From DYQY01 sp964643725 (GTDB taxonomy: Bacteria; Margulisbacteria; Riflemargulisbacteria; GWF2-35-9; DYQY01): 23,350 nucleotides of DNA. The DNA is taken from NCBI GenBank assembly GCA_964643725.1, contig CAZXTL010000029.1:1-23350 (forward strand), given 5' to 3'. Positions 1 to 6,923 of this stretch are shown one piece after another. Position numbers and translations under genes: made by a program. Position 1 is the first letter of the stretch; every line of letters starts with the position of its first letter. The notes under the pieces were generated by a model. It was not told where the DNA came from and searched no databases. It saw only the letters and a program-made list of their open reading frames with translations.

Positions 1-1006
1 TTCTTAGTCTATCCATATCTTCTAAAACTTTGCCTGTTCCATATGCAACGCTAGATAGTGGATCGTCTACAATTTTAACTTTAAGACCAGTCTCATCTGC
101 AATATATTTGTCTAAACCTTTGAGAAGAGCTCCGCCTCCAGCCAAGTAGATGCCATTATTGGCAATATCAACTGAAAGTTCAGGAGGAGTTTGCTCAAGA
201 GTTAATCTAACCGTTTGCACAATGGTGTTTACAGGCTCTATAAGAGCGTGTCTTATCTCAGATGATGTCAGAGTAAAGGTTCTTGGTAAACCAGTCACTA
301 GGTCTCGTCCATTAACTTCCATTTCTTTTTCTTTTAACTTTGGATATGCTGAACCTATTTGTATTTTGATTGATTCTGCTGTTCTTTCACCAATAAGAAG
401 ATTATAGTTTTTGCGGCAGTGTGCGACTATGGCTTGGTCCATTTCGTCTCCTGCAACTCTAATAGACCTTGCAACTACAATGCCACCTAGAGATATAACC
501 GCTACTTCGGTTGTTCCTCCGCCAATGTCAACTATCATACTACCAGTCGGTTCTTCAATTGGTAGATTTGCGCCGATTGCTGCTGCCATAGGTTCTTCTA
601 TAAGAAATGTTTCTTTTGCTCCTGCTTGTAAGGATGCTTCAACAACTGCTCTTCTTTCAACGTTTGTTATTCCAGAAGGAACACCAATTATTATTCTTGG
701 TTTAAATAGTGATGCCCAACGGTTAGGATATATTTTATTAATAAAGCTTCTTATCATTTGTTCTGTAATTTCAAAATCTACGATAACACCATCTTTTAAT
801 GGACGTATTGCAATGATATTGCCTGGAGTTCTTCCAACCATTAACTTTGCTTCTTTGCCAATTGCCATAAGTTGTCTGGTGTTTTTTTCAATAGCTACAA
901 CGGATGGTTCTCTTAAGATAATGCCTTTGCCTTTTACGAAAACAACTGTGTTCGCAGTTCCTAGGTCAATACCAATGTCTTGTCGCATTTGTTTAAGAAA
1001 TAGCAT
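1..1006 (-). CDS. mreB: Rod-shape-determining protein MreB (3' end outside window)
   Basis: Actin-like ATPase that polymerises on the inner face of the membrane and directs lateral peptidoglycan synthesis. Read on the minus strand, the protein shows the actin-fold nucleotide motifs in order: phosphate-1 IDLGTANT near the N-terminus, phosphate-2 VDIGGGTTEVAV in the middle, and the adenosine motif YLAGGGALLKGL near the end. The frame is open to base 1 with only the last few residues missing, since AYGTGKVLED is already the C-terminal signature. The start is either ATG at 1006 or the in-frame ATG at 988; neither has a convincing ribosome site, and the second gives the more usual N-terminal length before IDLGTANT. 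The upstream SPOR gene ends in a double TAG TAG directly before the 1006 ATG, so the two are surely co-transcribed and possibly translationally coupled. Whether mreC follows lies outside the window. Confidence 0.97.
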   Translation of the reverse strand, partial: MLFLKQMRQDIGIDLGTANTVVFVKGKGIILREPSVVAIEKNTRQLMAIGKEAKLMVGRTPGNIIAIRPLKDGVIVDFEITEQMIRSFINKIYPNRWASLFKPRIIIGVPSGITNVERRAVVEASLQAGAKETFLIEEPMAAAIGANLPIEEPTGSMIVDIGGGTTEVAVISLGGIVVARSIRVAGDEMDQAIVAHCRKNYNLLIGERTAESIKIQIGSAYPKLKEKEMEVNGRDLVTGLPRTFTLTSSEIRHALIEPVNTIVQTVRLTLEQTPPELSVDIANNGIYLAGGGALLKGLDKYIADETGLKVKIVDDPLSSVAYGTGKVLEDMDRLR

Positions 1007-1009
1007 CTA

Positions 1010-1846
1010 CTATTTAGCTGAGGAGTCTAGAAAACTCTCAATCCCAGCAGAGTCTAACACTTTTTTTGAACTATTTGCTTTTACAATATCATTGTATGAG
1101 CCAACAATTACTCTATAGAAAGTAGTGTTATTCTTAACAATAGTTTTAATCTCAGGGTTAAAACCGTGAGAAGCAACAGTGCTTTGTACTTTTTTTGCAT
1201 TTTCTAATAAACCAAATGTTCCTGCGAAAAGAACGTATTTGCCAGTGGCAGTTGGTTCCTTTACTACTGTTGGAGTAGGCTGTACAACTGGCGTGATTGC
1301 CTTAACGACTACTGGTTCAACATTTTTTACACTTACAGTTATTGGTTTTATAGGTTCTTTAACAACTTCTTTTTTTATTACAACTGGATTAGCAACAATC
1401 TGTTTTATTGGTGCTGTCTTAACGATTTCTTTTTTAACTACAACAGGATTAGCAACGATTTGTTTCACCGGTGCTGTTTTAACTGTCTCTTGTTTTACAA
1501 CTACCGGAACTGAAACAATCGGAGCCACAGTTTGTTGTTCAGGTGCAATAACGTTTTCGTTAACTGATGTGCTAGTCGCGACAGGTGTTTCAATAACAGC
1601 TGTATCTGTTATTTCTTGTTCATATGGATTCATTGGAACAGTGCTATCAGAAAGAAAAAGAACCTTTCCTATAGTAAAACTTGCATAAAAAACCATTATT
1701 CCTATTAGGATTACAAGAATTCCGAAAATAATCTTTTTTAAAAGTGAAACAAAAAAGTTGTCTTTCTGTTTTAAAAGTTCTCCAAGACCTATCTCATTGT
1801 CAAGTTCTTCGAAATCAAAATCTTTTAGTTCATCATCTGCAAACAT
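1010..1846 (-). CDS. SPOR-domain single-pass membrane protein
   Basis: A 278-residue bitopic protein. It has an acidic cytoplasmic N-terminus (about residues 1-30), one hydrophobic segment at about 36-58, a long Val/Lys/Pro-rich linker with a 20-residue repeat at 115-174, and a C-terminal SPOR domain at about 202-275 (GKYVLFAGTF ... FYRVIVGSY). SPOR domains bind denuded glycan strands at the division septum, so the protein should span the inner membrane with its SPOR domain in the periplasm, much like FtsN or DamX in architecture; FtsN orthology is not shown. The ATG at 1846 is preceded by AAAGGG. The gene sits immediately upstream of mreB and shares its transcript, which links a septal-wall sensor to the elongation cytoskeleton. 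Confidence 0.85.
   Translation of the reverse strand: MFADDELKDFDFEELDNEIGLGELLKQKDNFFVSLLKKIIFGILVILIGIMVFYASFTIGKVLFLSDSTVPMNPYEQEITDTAVIETPVATSTSVNENVIAPEQQTVAPIVSVPVVVKQETVKTAPVKQIVANPVVVKKEIVKTAPIKQIVANPVVIKKEVVKEPIKPITVSVKNVEPVVVKAITPVVQPTPTVVKEPTATGKYVLFAGTFGLLENAKKVQSTVASHGFNPEIKTIVKNNTTFYRVIVGSYNDIVKANSSKKVLDSAGIESFLDSSAK
1325..1504 (-). repeat. 60-bp in-frame tandem repeat in SPOR protein linker
   Basis: Three consecutive 20-residue units occupy residues 115-134, 135-154 and 155-174. The first two are nearly identical (pattern VVVKxExVKTAPxKQIVANP) and the third is diverged. At the DNA level the first two 60-bp copies remain very similar, consistent with recent duplication or ongoing copy-number change. 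The basic, proline-containing repeat probably acts as an extended periplasmic spacer. Confidence 0.85.
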
Positions 1847-1891
1847 AATAACCCTTTCTTTTCCTAAATATTTTTGTATTAAACAATTTAT

Positions 1892-1897
1892 ATTATA
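1892..1897 (-). promoter_or_regulatory. -10 box for SPOR-mreB operon
   Basis: A perfect TATAAT on the minus strand, about 46 bases before the ATG at 1846, predicting a ~40-nt leader that includes the AAAGGG ribosome site. No good -35 hexamer is seen 16-18 bases upstream. Confidence 0.5.
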
Positions 1898-2026
1898 GTA
1901 AAGAAAAATTCTTTTTACTAGGCATAAAATCCTTCATTTTAATGTTTATTTGTTTAATAGTTTATTTGTTTAGCTGTTTAGGGATTGTTTTGTATTTTTT
2001 GTTAATCTTTTTTATGTAAAATAAGC

Positions 2027-2032
2027 TAAAAT
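2027..2032 (+). promoter_or_regulatory. -10-like box abutting earP start
   Basis: TAAAAT ends 7 bases before the earP ATG at 2040, and no Shine-Dalgarno sequence is present in the AT-rich stretch before the start. If it is functional the earP message starts at or next to its ATG. There is no clear -35; a TTGTTA at 1999-2004 is spaced too far away (22 nt). Confidence 0.4.
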
Positions 2033-2039
2033 ATTAGTT

Positions 2040-3134
2040 ATGAATTTAATTAATAATAATGTAGACATTCATTGTAGTGTTGTTGATAACTATGGTGATG
2101 CTGGAATAGCCCTGAGGCTTGCCAAGAGTTATTTAGATGCTTTCCCTTTTGCGAAAGTTAGAGTATTTATGGATGATTTATTAGTGCTAAGTAAGATTGA
2201 GTTGTCAATTAATCCAAATTTGCAGAGCCAACAAATCAATCATATTATATTTATTGATATTAATAAGGAAGATATGACCATTATGTCCCCTGCACCTTTA
2301 GTTATCCAGTTGTTGCAAACATCTCTGCCTGACGGATATTCGCAAAAAGCTGTTGTTGAAAGTCAGCTTATTCTTATTATAGAAGGGACATCTGCAGAAA
2401 AATGGGTTGGTGAAGTTCATGGTAGCAACGGTTTCAGTGGAGGAAATGTTTTAAAATATTTTTATATTCCTGGATTTATTGAAAGTAGTGGAGGTCTTTT
2501 GTTTGGTAATGAGCCGAAAAGAAGGATAAATGATTTCTTGAGTCCTTTTCAGCTTTGCTCTTCTCCTGATGCTATAACAGGGGTGTTATTTAATTATGGT
2601 GATGATTTGGAAGTGATGATTGCGTGTTTAAATAGATTAGAAAAAGATGTCTATTTGTTTGTTTGTGGAGAGAAAAGTCAGAATGCTTTTAAAAATATAT
2701 TTTTGGGTGAAGGAAGGTTAAAGCTGATTTTTCCTGAATTTTATAATCAATCTGATTTTGATGATTTATTAAAAAGTACTGATTTTAACTTTATTCGTGG
2801 AGAAGATTCTTTAATCCAAGCGATTAATGGACAGAATCCTTTGCTTTGGCAACTTTATCCGCAGACCGATAATGCTCATTTCGTTAAGCTTAATGCTTTC
2901 ATTGATATGCTAGAGCCATATTTTAATGATAAAGGCTTATTTAATGATTATAGGGAATTAACATATTATTATAATGGTGTAGCTAAACTAAATAGAGCAG
3001 AAATAGAAGACATCATCTATTCATTTATGAATAACCTTGATAAAATAAGTATAATATTTCAGAAACTTAGAAAAGATCTTTTTACTCAAGGTAGTTTAAT
3101 AAAGAGATTAATTAGGTTTATTGAACAAATATAA
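2040..3134 (+). CDS. earP: EF-P arginine rhamnosyltransferase EarP
   Basis: A 364-residue inverting GT-B glycosyltransferase of the EarP family. It transfers rhamnose from dTDP-beta-L-rhamnose to a conserved arginine of elongation factor P, which EF-P needs to rescue ribosomes at polyproline. Family hallmarks are present: the N-terminal DNYGDAGIALRLA motif with the two catalytic-site aspartates (D16, D20), and the nucleotide-sugar site FIRGEDSLIQA (RGED at 253-256) followed by WQLYPQTDNAHFVKLNAF from residue 270. Length matches the family. The gene ends 12 bases before efp, and the efp ribosome site overlaps its stop, so the enzyme and its substrate are co-expressed. Related glycosyltransferases do not carry this motif pair, so the call is firm. 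Confidence 0.95.
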   Translation: MNLINNNVDIHCSVVDNYGDAGIALRLAKSYLDAFPFAKVRVFMDDLLVLSKIELSINPNLQSQQINHIIFIDINKEDMTIMSPAPLVIQLLQTSLPDGYSQKAVVESQLILIIEGTSAEKWVGEVHGSNGFSGGNVLKYFYIPGFIESSGGLLFGNEPKRRINDFLSPFQLCSSPDAITGVLFNYGDDLEVMIACLNRLEKDVYLFVCGEKSQNAFKNIFLGEGRLKLIFPEFYNQSDFDDLLKSTDFNFIRGEDSLIQAINGQNPLLWQLYPQTDNAHFVKLNAFIDMLEPYFNDKGLFNDYRELTYYYNGVAKLNRAEIEDIIYSFMNNLDKISIIFQKLRKDLFTQGSLIKRLIRFIEQI

Positions 3135-3146
3135 GGAAGTGAACTA

Positions 3147-3710
3147 ATGAAATTAGCCGGAGACGTAAGATCAGGGAATATAATAAAGAGAGGCAATGAT
3201 CTTTTTTTAATAGTTAAGTGTGAGTATTATAGAGCAGCTAGACAAAACGCAATTATTAAAATGAAGTTAAAAAATATGGAGACAAATGCATTATCGGAAA
3301 CTTCATATACTATTACAGATAAATTAGATGATGTCAGGCTTGATGTTAAAAAAATGCAATATTTGTATGCAACAAATGATGCTTATTCTTTCATGGACCA
3401 AGAATCATTTGATCAAGTTGAGATTACTAAGGAAGACTTAGGAGATGCTATTTATTTTATTTTAGAAGAACAGGTTGTAGATATTTTATTTTATGAGGGG
3501 AAGGCAGTTAGTATTGATTTGCCAAAATCAGCTAATTTGAAGGTTACTTACGCAGAAGAAGTGACCAGAGGTGATTCTTCAGGAAAGGTGTTAAAGCCAG
3601 CTACAGTTGAGACAGGGCTTGAAGTACAAGTTCCATATTTTATTAAAGAAGGCGAGATTATTATTGTTGATACTACTACTAAAGAATATGTAGGAAGAGA
3701 ACAGAAATAG
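3147..3710 (+). CDS. efp: Translation elongation factor P (arginine type)
   Basis: A 187-residue three-domain EF-P: a KOW-like N-terminal domain followed by two OB folds. The tip of the first domain reads REAR-like RAARQNAIIK, placing Arg at position 32 where EpmA/EpmB-type EF-Ps have the modified lysine. This is the acceptor that EarP rhamnosylates, and earP lies directly upstream. The C-terminal signature VTRGDSSGKVLKPATVETG and an ending in TTKEYVGRE are typical of the family. A good ribosome site (AGGAAGTG) sits about 6 bases before the ATG and overlaps the earP stop. The TAG stop is followed by 23 further in-frame codons and then another TAG, described separately. Confidence 0.97.
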   Translation: MKLAGDVRSGNIIKRGNDLFLIVKCEYYRAARQNAIIKMKLKNMETNALSETSYTITDKLDDVRLDVKKMQYLYATNDAYSFMDQESFDQVEITKEDLGDAIYFILEEQVVDILFYEGKAVSIDLPKSANLKVTYAEEVTRGDSSGKVLKPATVETGLEVQVPYFIKEGEIIIVDTTTKEYVGREQK

Positions 3711-3780
3711 CCTCACCAACGGAATAAATCGTCAACTTCTAAAGATGATGGTGCCGTTGCCTCTCCTAAAAGAGAGGCCT
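3711..3780 (+). other. In-frame open extension and hairpin after efp stop
   Basis: After the efp TAG the same frame stays open for 23 codons to a second TAG at 3780 (PHQRNKSSTSKDDG, then AVASPKREA). The stretch is visibly richer in G+C than its surroundings. It also contains a perfect 7-bp hairpin, GCCTCTC/GAGAGGC at 3759-3778 with a 6-nt loop and no T-run, plus a longer-range CAACGG/CCGTTG pair (3717-3722 with 3754-3759). It may be a structured 3' UTR, a relic of a longer reading frame, or stop-codon read-through. EF-P itself is full length without it. Confidence 0.4.
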
Positions 3781-3801
3781 AGTTAGTATATAGTAAAAAA
3801 T

Positions 3802-3827
3802 AGCACTCAGGAATGAGTGCTTTTTTT
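3802..3827 (+). terminator. Rho-independent terminator of earP-efp
   Basis: A 7-bp perfect stem, AGCACTC/GAGTGCT with a 6-nt loop, is followed by a run of seven T. An A-run before the stem would let it work in both directions, although no gene converges on it. Confidence 0.92.
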
Positions 3828-3849
3828 ATGCATTAATTAGCATAATTGT

Positions 3850-3879
3850 TTGAAATTATTTTAAATTAGTTTCGATAAT
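3850..3879 (+). promoter_or_regulatory. Promoter of the 145-aa orphan gene (leaderless)
   Basis: TTGAAA (3850-3855), an 18-base spacer and GATAAT (3874-3879). The -10 ends 5 bases before the ATG at 3885, so transcription should start at the initiation codon. No ribosome site precedes the ATG. Confidence 0.6.
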
Positions 3880-3884
3880 TTATT

Positions 3885-4322
3885 ATGATAAGAAATAAAA
3901 TAGTTTCACTTGCTACAACTGGATATCCTGTAATTATTGTTCATTGTCTTGATCCTGATCCTTCCAAGGCAGGAATGGAACATGCTGAAACTATTCTTAA
4001 TAGTTTTTTATTAAGGCGTAATTTACCTTTTGATAGGGTTGTTCCATATAGAATAGTTCCTTCTTTATTAGAAAAAACAGAAGATGAGCTAAGAAATAAT
4101 GATTATTGGGGCAAAGAAGCTACACTTAAAGAAATATTTAGGATTATTAATCAACTTCCTAATAATTCACCATATCTATTGTTAGTATCTAAACCAGTAG
4201 CAAAATTTTTACTTTTTAACTGCCCTCATGATGTATATGCTAATGTTAACGTATTGCAAAATACTTATGATGCAAATTCAATTATTGGAGCAACCATAAC
4301 TCATTTTATGAAGGGTCTGTAA
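3885..4322 (+). CDS. Hypothetical protein, 145 aa
   Basis: I do not recognise this protein. It appears soluble, with no signal peptide or membrane segment. It opens with a hydrophobic strand-like stretch (YPVIIVHCL) followed by DPDPSKAGMEHAE, has a charged helix-rich middle (LLEKTEDELRNNDYWGKEA), and a second strand-like segment (YLLLVSKPVAKFLLF) followed by Cys-Pro-His. The alternation suggests a small alpha/beta fold, but no catalytic signature can be assigned. It is monocistronic, with its own promoter and after the efp terminator. Its TAA stop occupies 4320-4322, directly touching the CCA end of the convergent tRNA-Val gene with no spacer. Codon use resembles the neighbours, supporting a real gene. 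Confidence 0.7.
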   Translation: MIRNKIVSLATTGYPVIIVHCLDPDPSKAGMEHAETILNSFLLRRNLPFDRVVPYRIVPSLLEKTEDELRNNDYWGKEATLKEIFRIINQLPNNSPYLLLVSKPVAKFLLFNCPHDVYANVNVLQNTYDANSIIGATITHFMKGL

Positions 4323-4399
4323 TGGTGGGTGATAACGGAATCGAACCATTGACCTCTTGCATGTCAAGCAAGCACTCTAACCAACTGAGCTAATCACCC
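4323..4399 (-). tRNA. tRNA-Val (GAC)
   Basis: A complete 77-nt cloverleaf on the minus strand: acceptor GGGTGAT/ATCACCC, discriminator A, encoded CCA, D-arm GCTC/GAGT, anticodon stem CTTGC/GCAAG with loop TTGACAT (anticodon GAC), variable AGGTC, and T-stem AATGG/CCGTT with loop TTCGATT. The anticodon loop is identical to that of E. coli tRNA-Val(GAC) as I recall it. Confidence 0.96.
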
Positions 4400-4490
4400 T
4401 TAAAGTAGAAATATTATACGACTGAATTCCTGATGAAGTCTACATTTATTAGCTTAAAATTATATATTGAAAAATACTATGTATAGACAC

Positions 4491-4519
4491 TTGCTTTTGT
4501 ATATAAAAATCAATATGAT
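4491..4519 (+). promoter_or_regulatory. Promoter of kamA fusion operon
   Basis: TTGCTT (4491-4496), a 17-base spacer and TATGAT (4514-4519) predict a start near 4526 and a leader of about 49 nt. A purine-rich GCGAGGG lies about 16 bases before the ATG, further than usual for a ribosome site. GATAAT at 4521-4526 is an alternative -10. Confidence 0.55.
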
Positions 4520-4574
4520 AGATAATATAAATAGAAAAAATTTATTATAAAAGCGAGGGTCCTAATTCAAGAAA

Positions 4575-6923
4575 ATGACAAGCCAAAACAGTAACTTTAA
4601 TTTTTTTAATAGTGGCTCTTGTTCAGAAGATATTTCGGATGATGGTGAGCCTCCACTGGGCGGTCTTTTAAATGATTTAATCCTAACAAATTCTGGTCTA
4701 AGGTTGCCGGTCTACGATAAAAACCTTATAACGTTTCAACCCCTCATAAACTACAAAAATCAAGCCTTCCCCATTAGTGATAATTCAATAAAATTTTATC
4801 AAAGATATTTTCCTGATTCCGATATTACAAATTGGAATAATTGGAGTTGGCAGCTTCGGAATAGGATTCGGACTTTAAAACAATTAGAAACCATTGTTAA
4901 TCTAAGTAATGAAGAGCGAGCAATTCTACATAAAAAATTTGCTAAAGGTAAACTACCAATCGCGATAACTCCTTATTATGCAAGTTTGATTGATATTAAC
5001 AACCCCGAACAAGCTCTACGTCGTACTGTGATTCCAGTAATTAATGAAATGCTTGTAGCAAAAGAGGAAGCGTTGGACCCTTTAGGTGAAGATACTACTA
5101 GACCTGTTAATGGAATTATCCATAGATATCCTGACCGAGCCCTGTTTTTAGTAACTAATTTTTGTTCAGTAAATTGTAGATATTGTACTAGGTCTAGAGT
5201 CGTCGGTGATGCCACCAAACAAAAAGCAGGTTTTACATATTGGCAGACATCGATTGATTACATTAAAGTGCACCCTGAAATAAGAGATGTAATAATATCA
5301 GGAGGAGATCCATTAACCCTTTCGGATAGTCAGATTGAGTGGTTATTGTCGAGTCTTAGTAAGATTAAACATTTAGAGATAATTCGTATTGGAACAAAGA
5401 TGCCTGCTGTGCTTCCACAAAGAATAACAAAAAGGCTTGTAAAAATTTTACAGAAGCATAAGAATTTATTTGTTAGTTTACATTTTACTCATCCTGATGA
5501 ATTAACAGTTGAAACTAAAGAAGCTTGTACTAGGCTTGCAGACGTAGGAATTCCTTTAGGAAGCCAAACTGTATTATTAAAAGGAATTAACGATAACGTC
5601 CCAGTAATGAAAAAGTTATTTCATGAATTACTTAAAGTTCGAGTTAGGCCTTATTACTTATATCAATGTGATTTGATTTTAGGTTCTACCCACTTTAGAA
5701 CAACTGTTGAGAAAGGTCTTGAAATTATTAAAGGATTAAGAGGACATACTTCGGGTTATGCTATTCCTCATTATGTAATAGATGCTCCTGGCGGCGGAGG
5801 AAAGATACCTATTCTTCCAGATTACTTTAAAGGAAGAAATGGCAGCCAGGTGATTTTAAATAATTATCAGGACAAAACATATACTTATTACGACCCTGTA
5901 GATAAGGATAAAAATGAAAAGATAGTAGTTGGTATTACTTATGATTTAAAAGACGATTATAGGAAGATGGGATTTAGTAAAGAAGATATAGCTGAATTTG
6001 ATAATATTGAAACTATAGAAGCAATTGAAAGCAGTTTACAACAGTTAGGCTATGAAACCGAAAGAATAGGAAATATAACCCAACTTGTTCATATGCTTAA
6101 TCATGGGAAAAAATGGGATTTAGTTTTTAATATTGCTGAAGGGTTACATGGTATATCCAGAGAGTCACAGATACCTAATCTTCTTGATGCCTATGGTATA
6201 CCTTCTACCTTTTCTACTTCAACAATTCATTCGCTTGCACAACACAAAGGTCTTGTGAAACATGTTCTTAAAGATAAAGGTATTCCTACCGCAGGTTTTA
6301 GAGTAATTGAAGATATGTCCGAATTGGATACAATTGATTTTGATTATCCTTTATTTGCAAAACCTGTCGCAGAGGGTAGCAGTAAAGGGATAAGTTCAAC
6401 TTCAAAAATAAATAACAAAATAGAATTATTTAAAACAGTAGCTGATTTACTGAACACTTTCAAACAACCTGTAATCGTTGAAGATTATTTGCCTGGAAGA
6501 GAATTCACTGTTGGTATTGTTGGAACTGGCCCTGAAGCTAAGGCTCTTGGTGTTCTAGAAGTATCTGTTACAAAAAAGGCTGAACAAGAAATCTACTCTT
6601 TTGAAATGAAACAAAATTATTTAGAAATGGTGAAATATAATATTGTAAGTGATGTTGATGCTCAAAGGGGAGCAGAAGTTGCACTTAAGGCCTGGAGAGC
6701 TTTAGGTTGTAGAGATGGTGGTAGGGTTGATATACGAATAGATAAGCATGGAGTGCCTAACTTTATTGAAGTAAACACCTTAGCTGGTCTTAATCCTACA
6801 GACTCTGATTTGCCGATAATGTGTAGGCATTTGAATATTCCTTACACTGACCTTATTCAGATGATTATGGATTCTGCAGTGAAGAGACTAAACAGGGTGG
6901 TAGTTAATGTCACAGCCGCTTAA
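4575..6923 (+). CDS. Lysine 2,3-aminomutase fused to a D-Ala-D-Ala-ligase-like ATP-grasp domain
   Basis: A 782-residue two-enzyme fusion. After a polar ~70-residue N-terminal extension comes a KamA-type radical SAM/PLP domain (about 75-430). C197, C201 and C204 form the CxxxCxxC cluster motif. R206, D366 and D403 match the lysine-binding residues of clostridial lysine 2,3-aminomutase, and K410 in DAPGGGGK is the PLP lysine; the spacing agrees with the family. It should convert L-lysine to beta-lysine. Residues about 446-782 form an ATP-grasp ligase of the Ddl superfamily: K596 and EGSSKG for the nucleotide loop, and D719, E732, N734 as metal ligands with the Ddl spacing. The Ddl N-terminal Glu motif and the catalytic Lys-Tyr pair are altered, so D-Ala-D-Ala is probably not the product. 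An in-frame TAA just upstream fixes this ATG as the first start. It overlaps the next gene by 17 bases. EpmB was considered and rejected because EF-P here is of the Arg type. Confidence 0.92.
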   Translation: MTSQNSNFNFFNSGSCSEDISDDGEPPLGGLLNDLILTNSGLRLPVYDKNLITFQPLINYKNQAFPISDNSIKFYQRYFPDSDITNWNNWSWQLRNRIRTLKQLETIVNLSNEERAILHKKFAKGKLPIAITPYYASLIDINNPEQALRRTVIPVINEMLVAKEEALDPLGEDTTRPVNGIIHRYPDRALFLVTNFCSVNCRYCTRSRVVGDATKQKAGFTYWQTSIDYIKVHPEIRDVIISGGDPLTLSDSQIEWLLSSLSKIKHLEIIRIGTKMPAVLPQRITKRLVKILQKHKNLFVSLHFTHPDELTVETKEACTRLADVGIPLGSQTVLLKGINDNVPVMKKLFHELLKVRVRPYYLYQCDLILGSTHFRTTVEKGLEIIKGLRGHTSGYAIPHYVIDAPGGGGKIPILPDYFKGRNGSQVILNNYQDKTYTYYDPVDKDKNEKIVVGITYDLKDDYRKMGFSKEDIAEFDNIETIEAIESSLQQLGYETERIGNITQLVHMLNHGKKWDLVFNIAEGLHGISRESQIPNLLDAYGIPSTFSTSTIHSLAQHKGLVKHVLKDKGIPTAGFRVIEDMSELDTIDFDYPLFAKPVAEGSSKGISSTSKINNKIELFKTVADLLNTFKQPVIVEDYLPGREFTVGIVGTGPEAKALGVLEVSVTKKAEQEIYSFEMKQNYLEMVKYNIVSDVDAQRGAEVALKAWRALGCRDGGRVDIRIDKHGVPNFIEVNTLAGLNPTDSDLPIMCRHLNIPYTDLIQMIMDSAVKRLNRVVVNVTAA

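Noticed and set aside
411..1118. Plus-strand open frame of 235 codons over mreB and the end of the SPOR gene
   Set aside because: It is antisense to a clear MreB with intact motifs; its composition is that of a shadow frame and no ribosome site supports it.
1179..1688. Thr/Val-rich plus-strand frame opposite the SPOR linker
   Set aside because: It is the mirror of the repetitive Val/Lys/Pro linker on the minus strand; the SPOR frame has the recognisable domain.
3708..3710. TAG reassigned as a sense codon
   Set aside because: TAG also ends the SPOR gene (doubled) and ispG at the expected family lengths, so it is a normal stop; only local read-through remains possible.
4575..6923. KamA domain as EpmB, the EF-P lysine 2,3-aminomutase
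   Set aside because: EF-P here has Arg at position 32 and is paired with EarP, and there is no EpmA; the KamA domain is fused to an ATP-grasp ligase and co-transcribed with another ligase and a GNAT.
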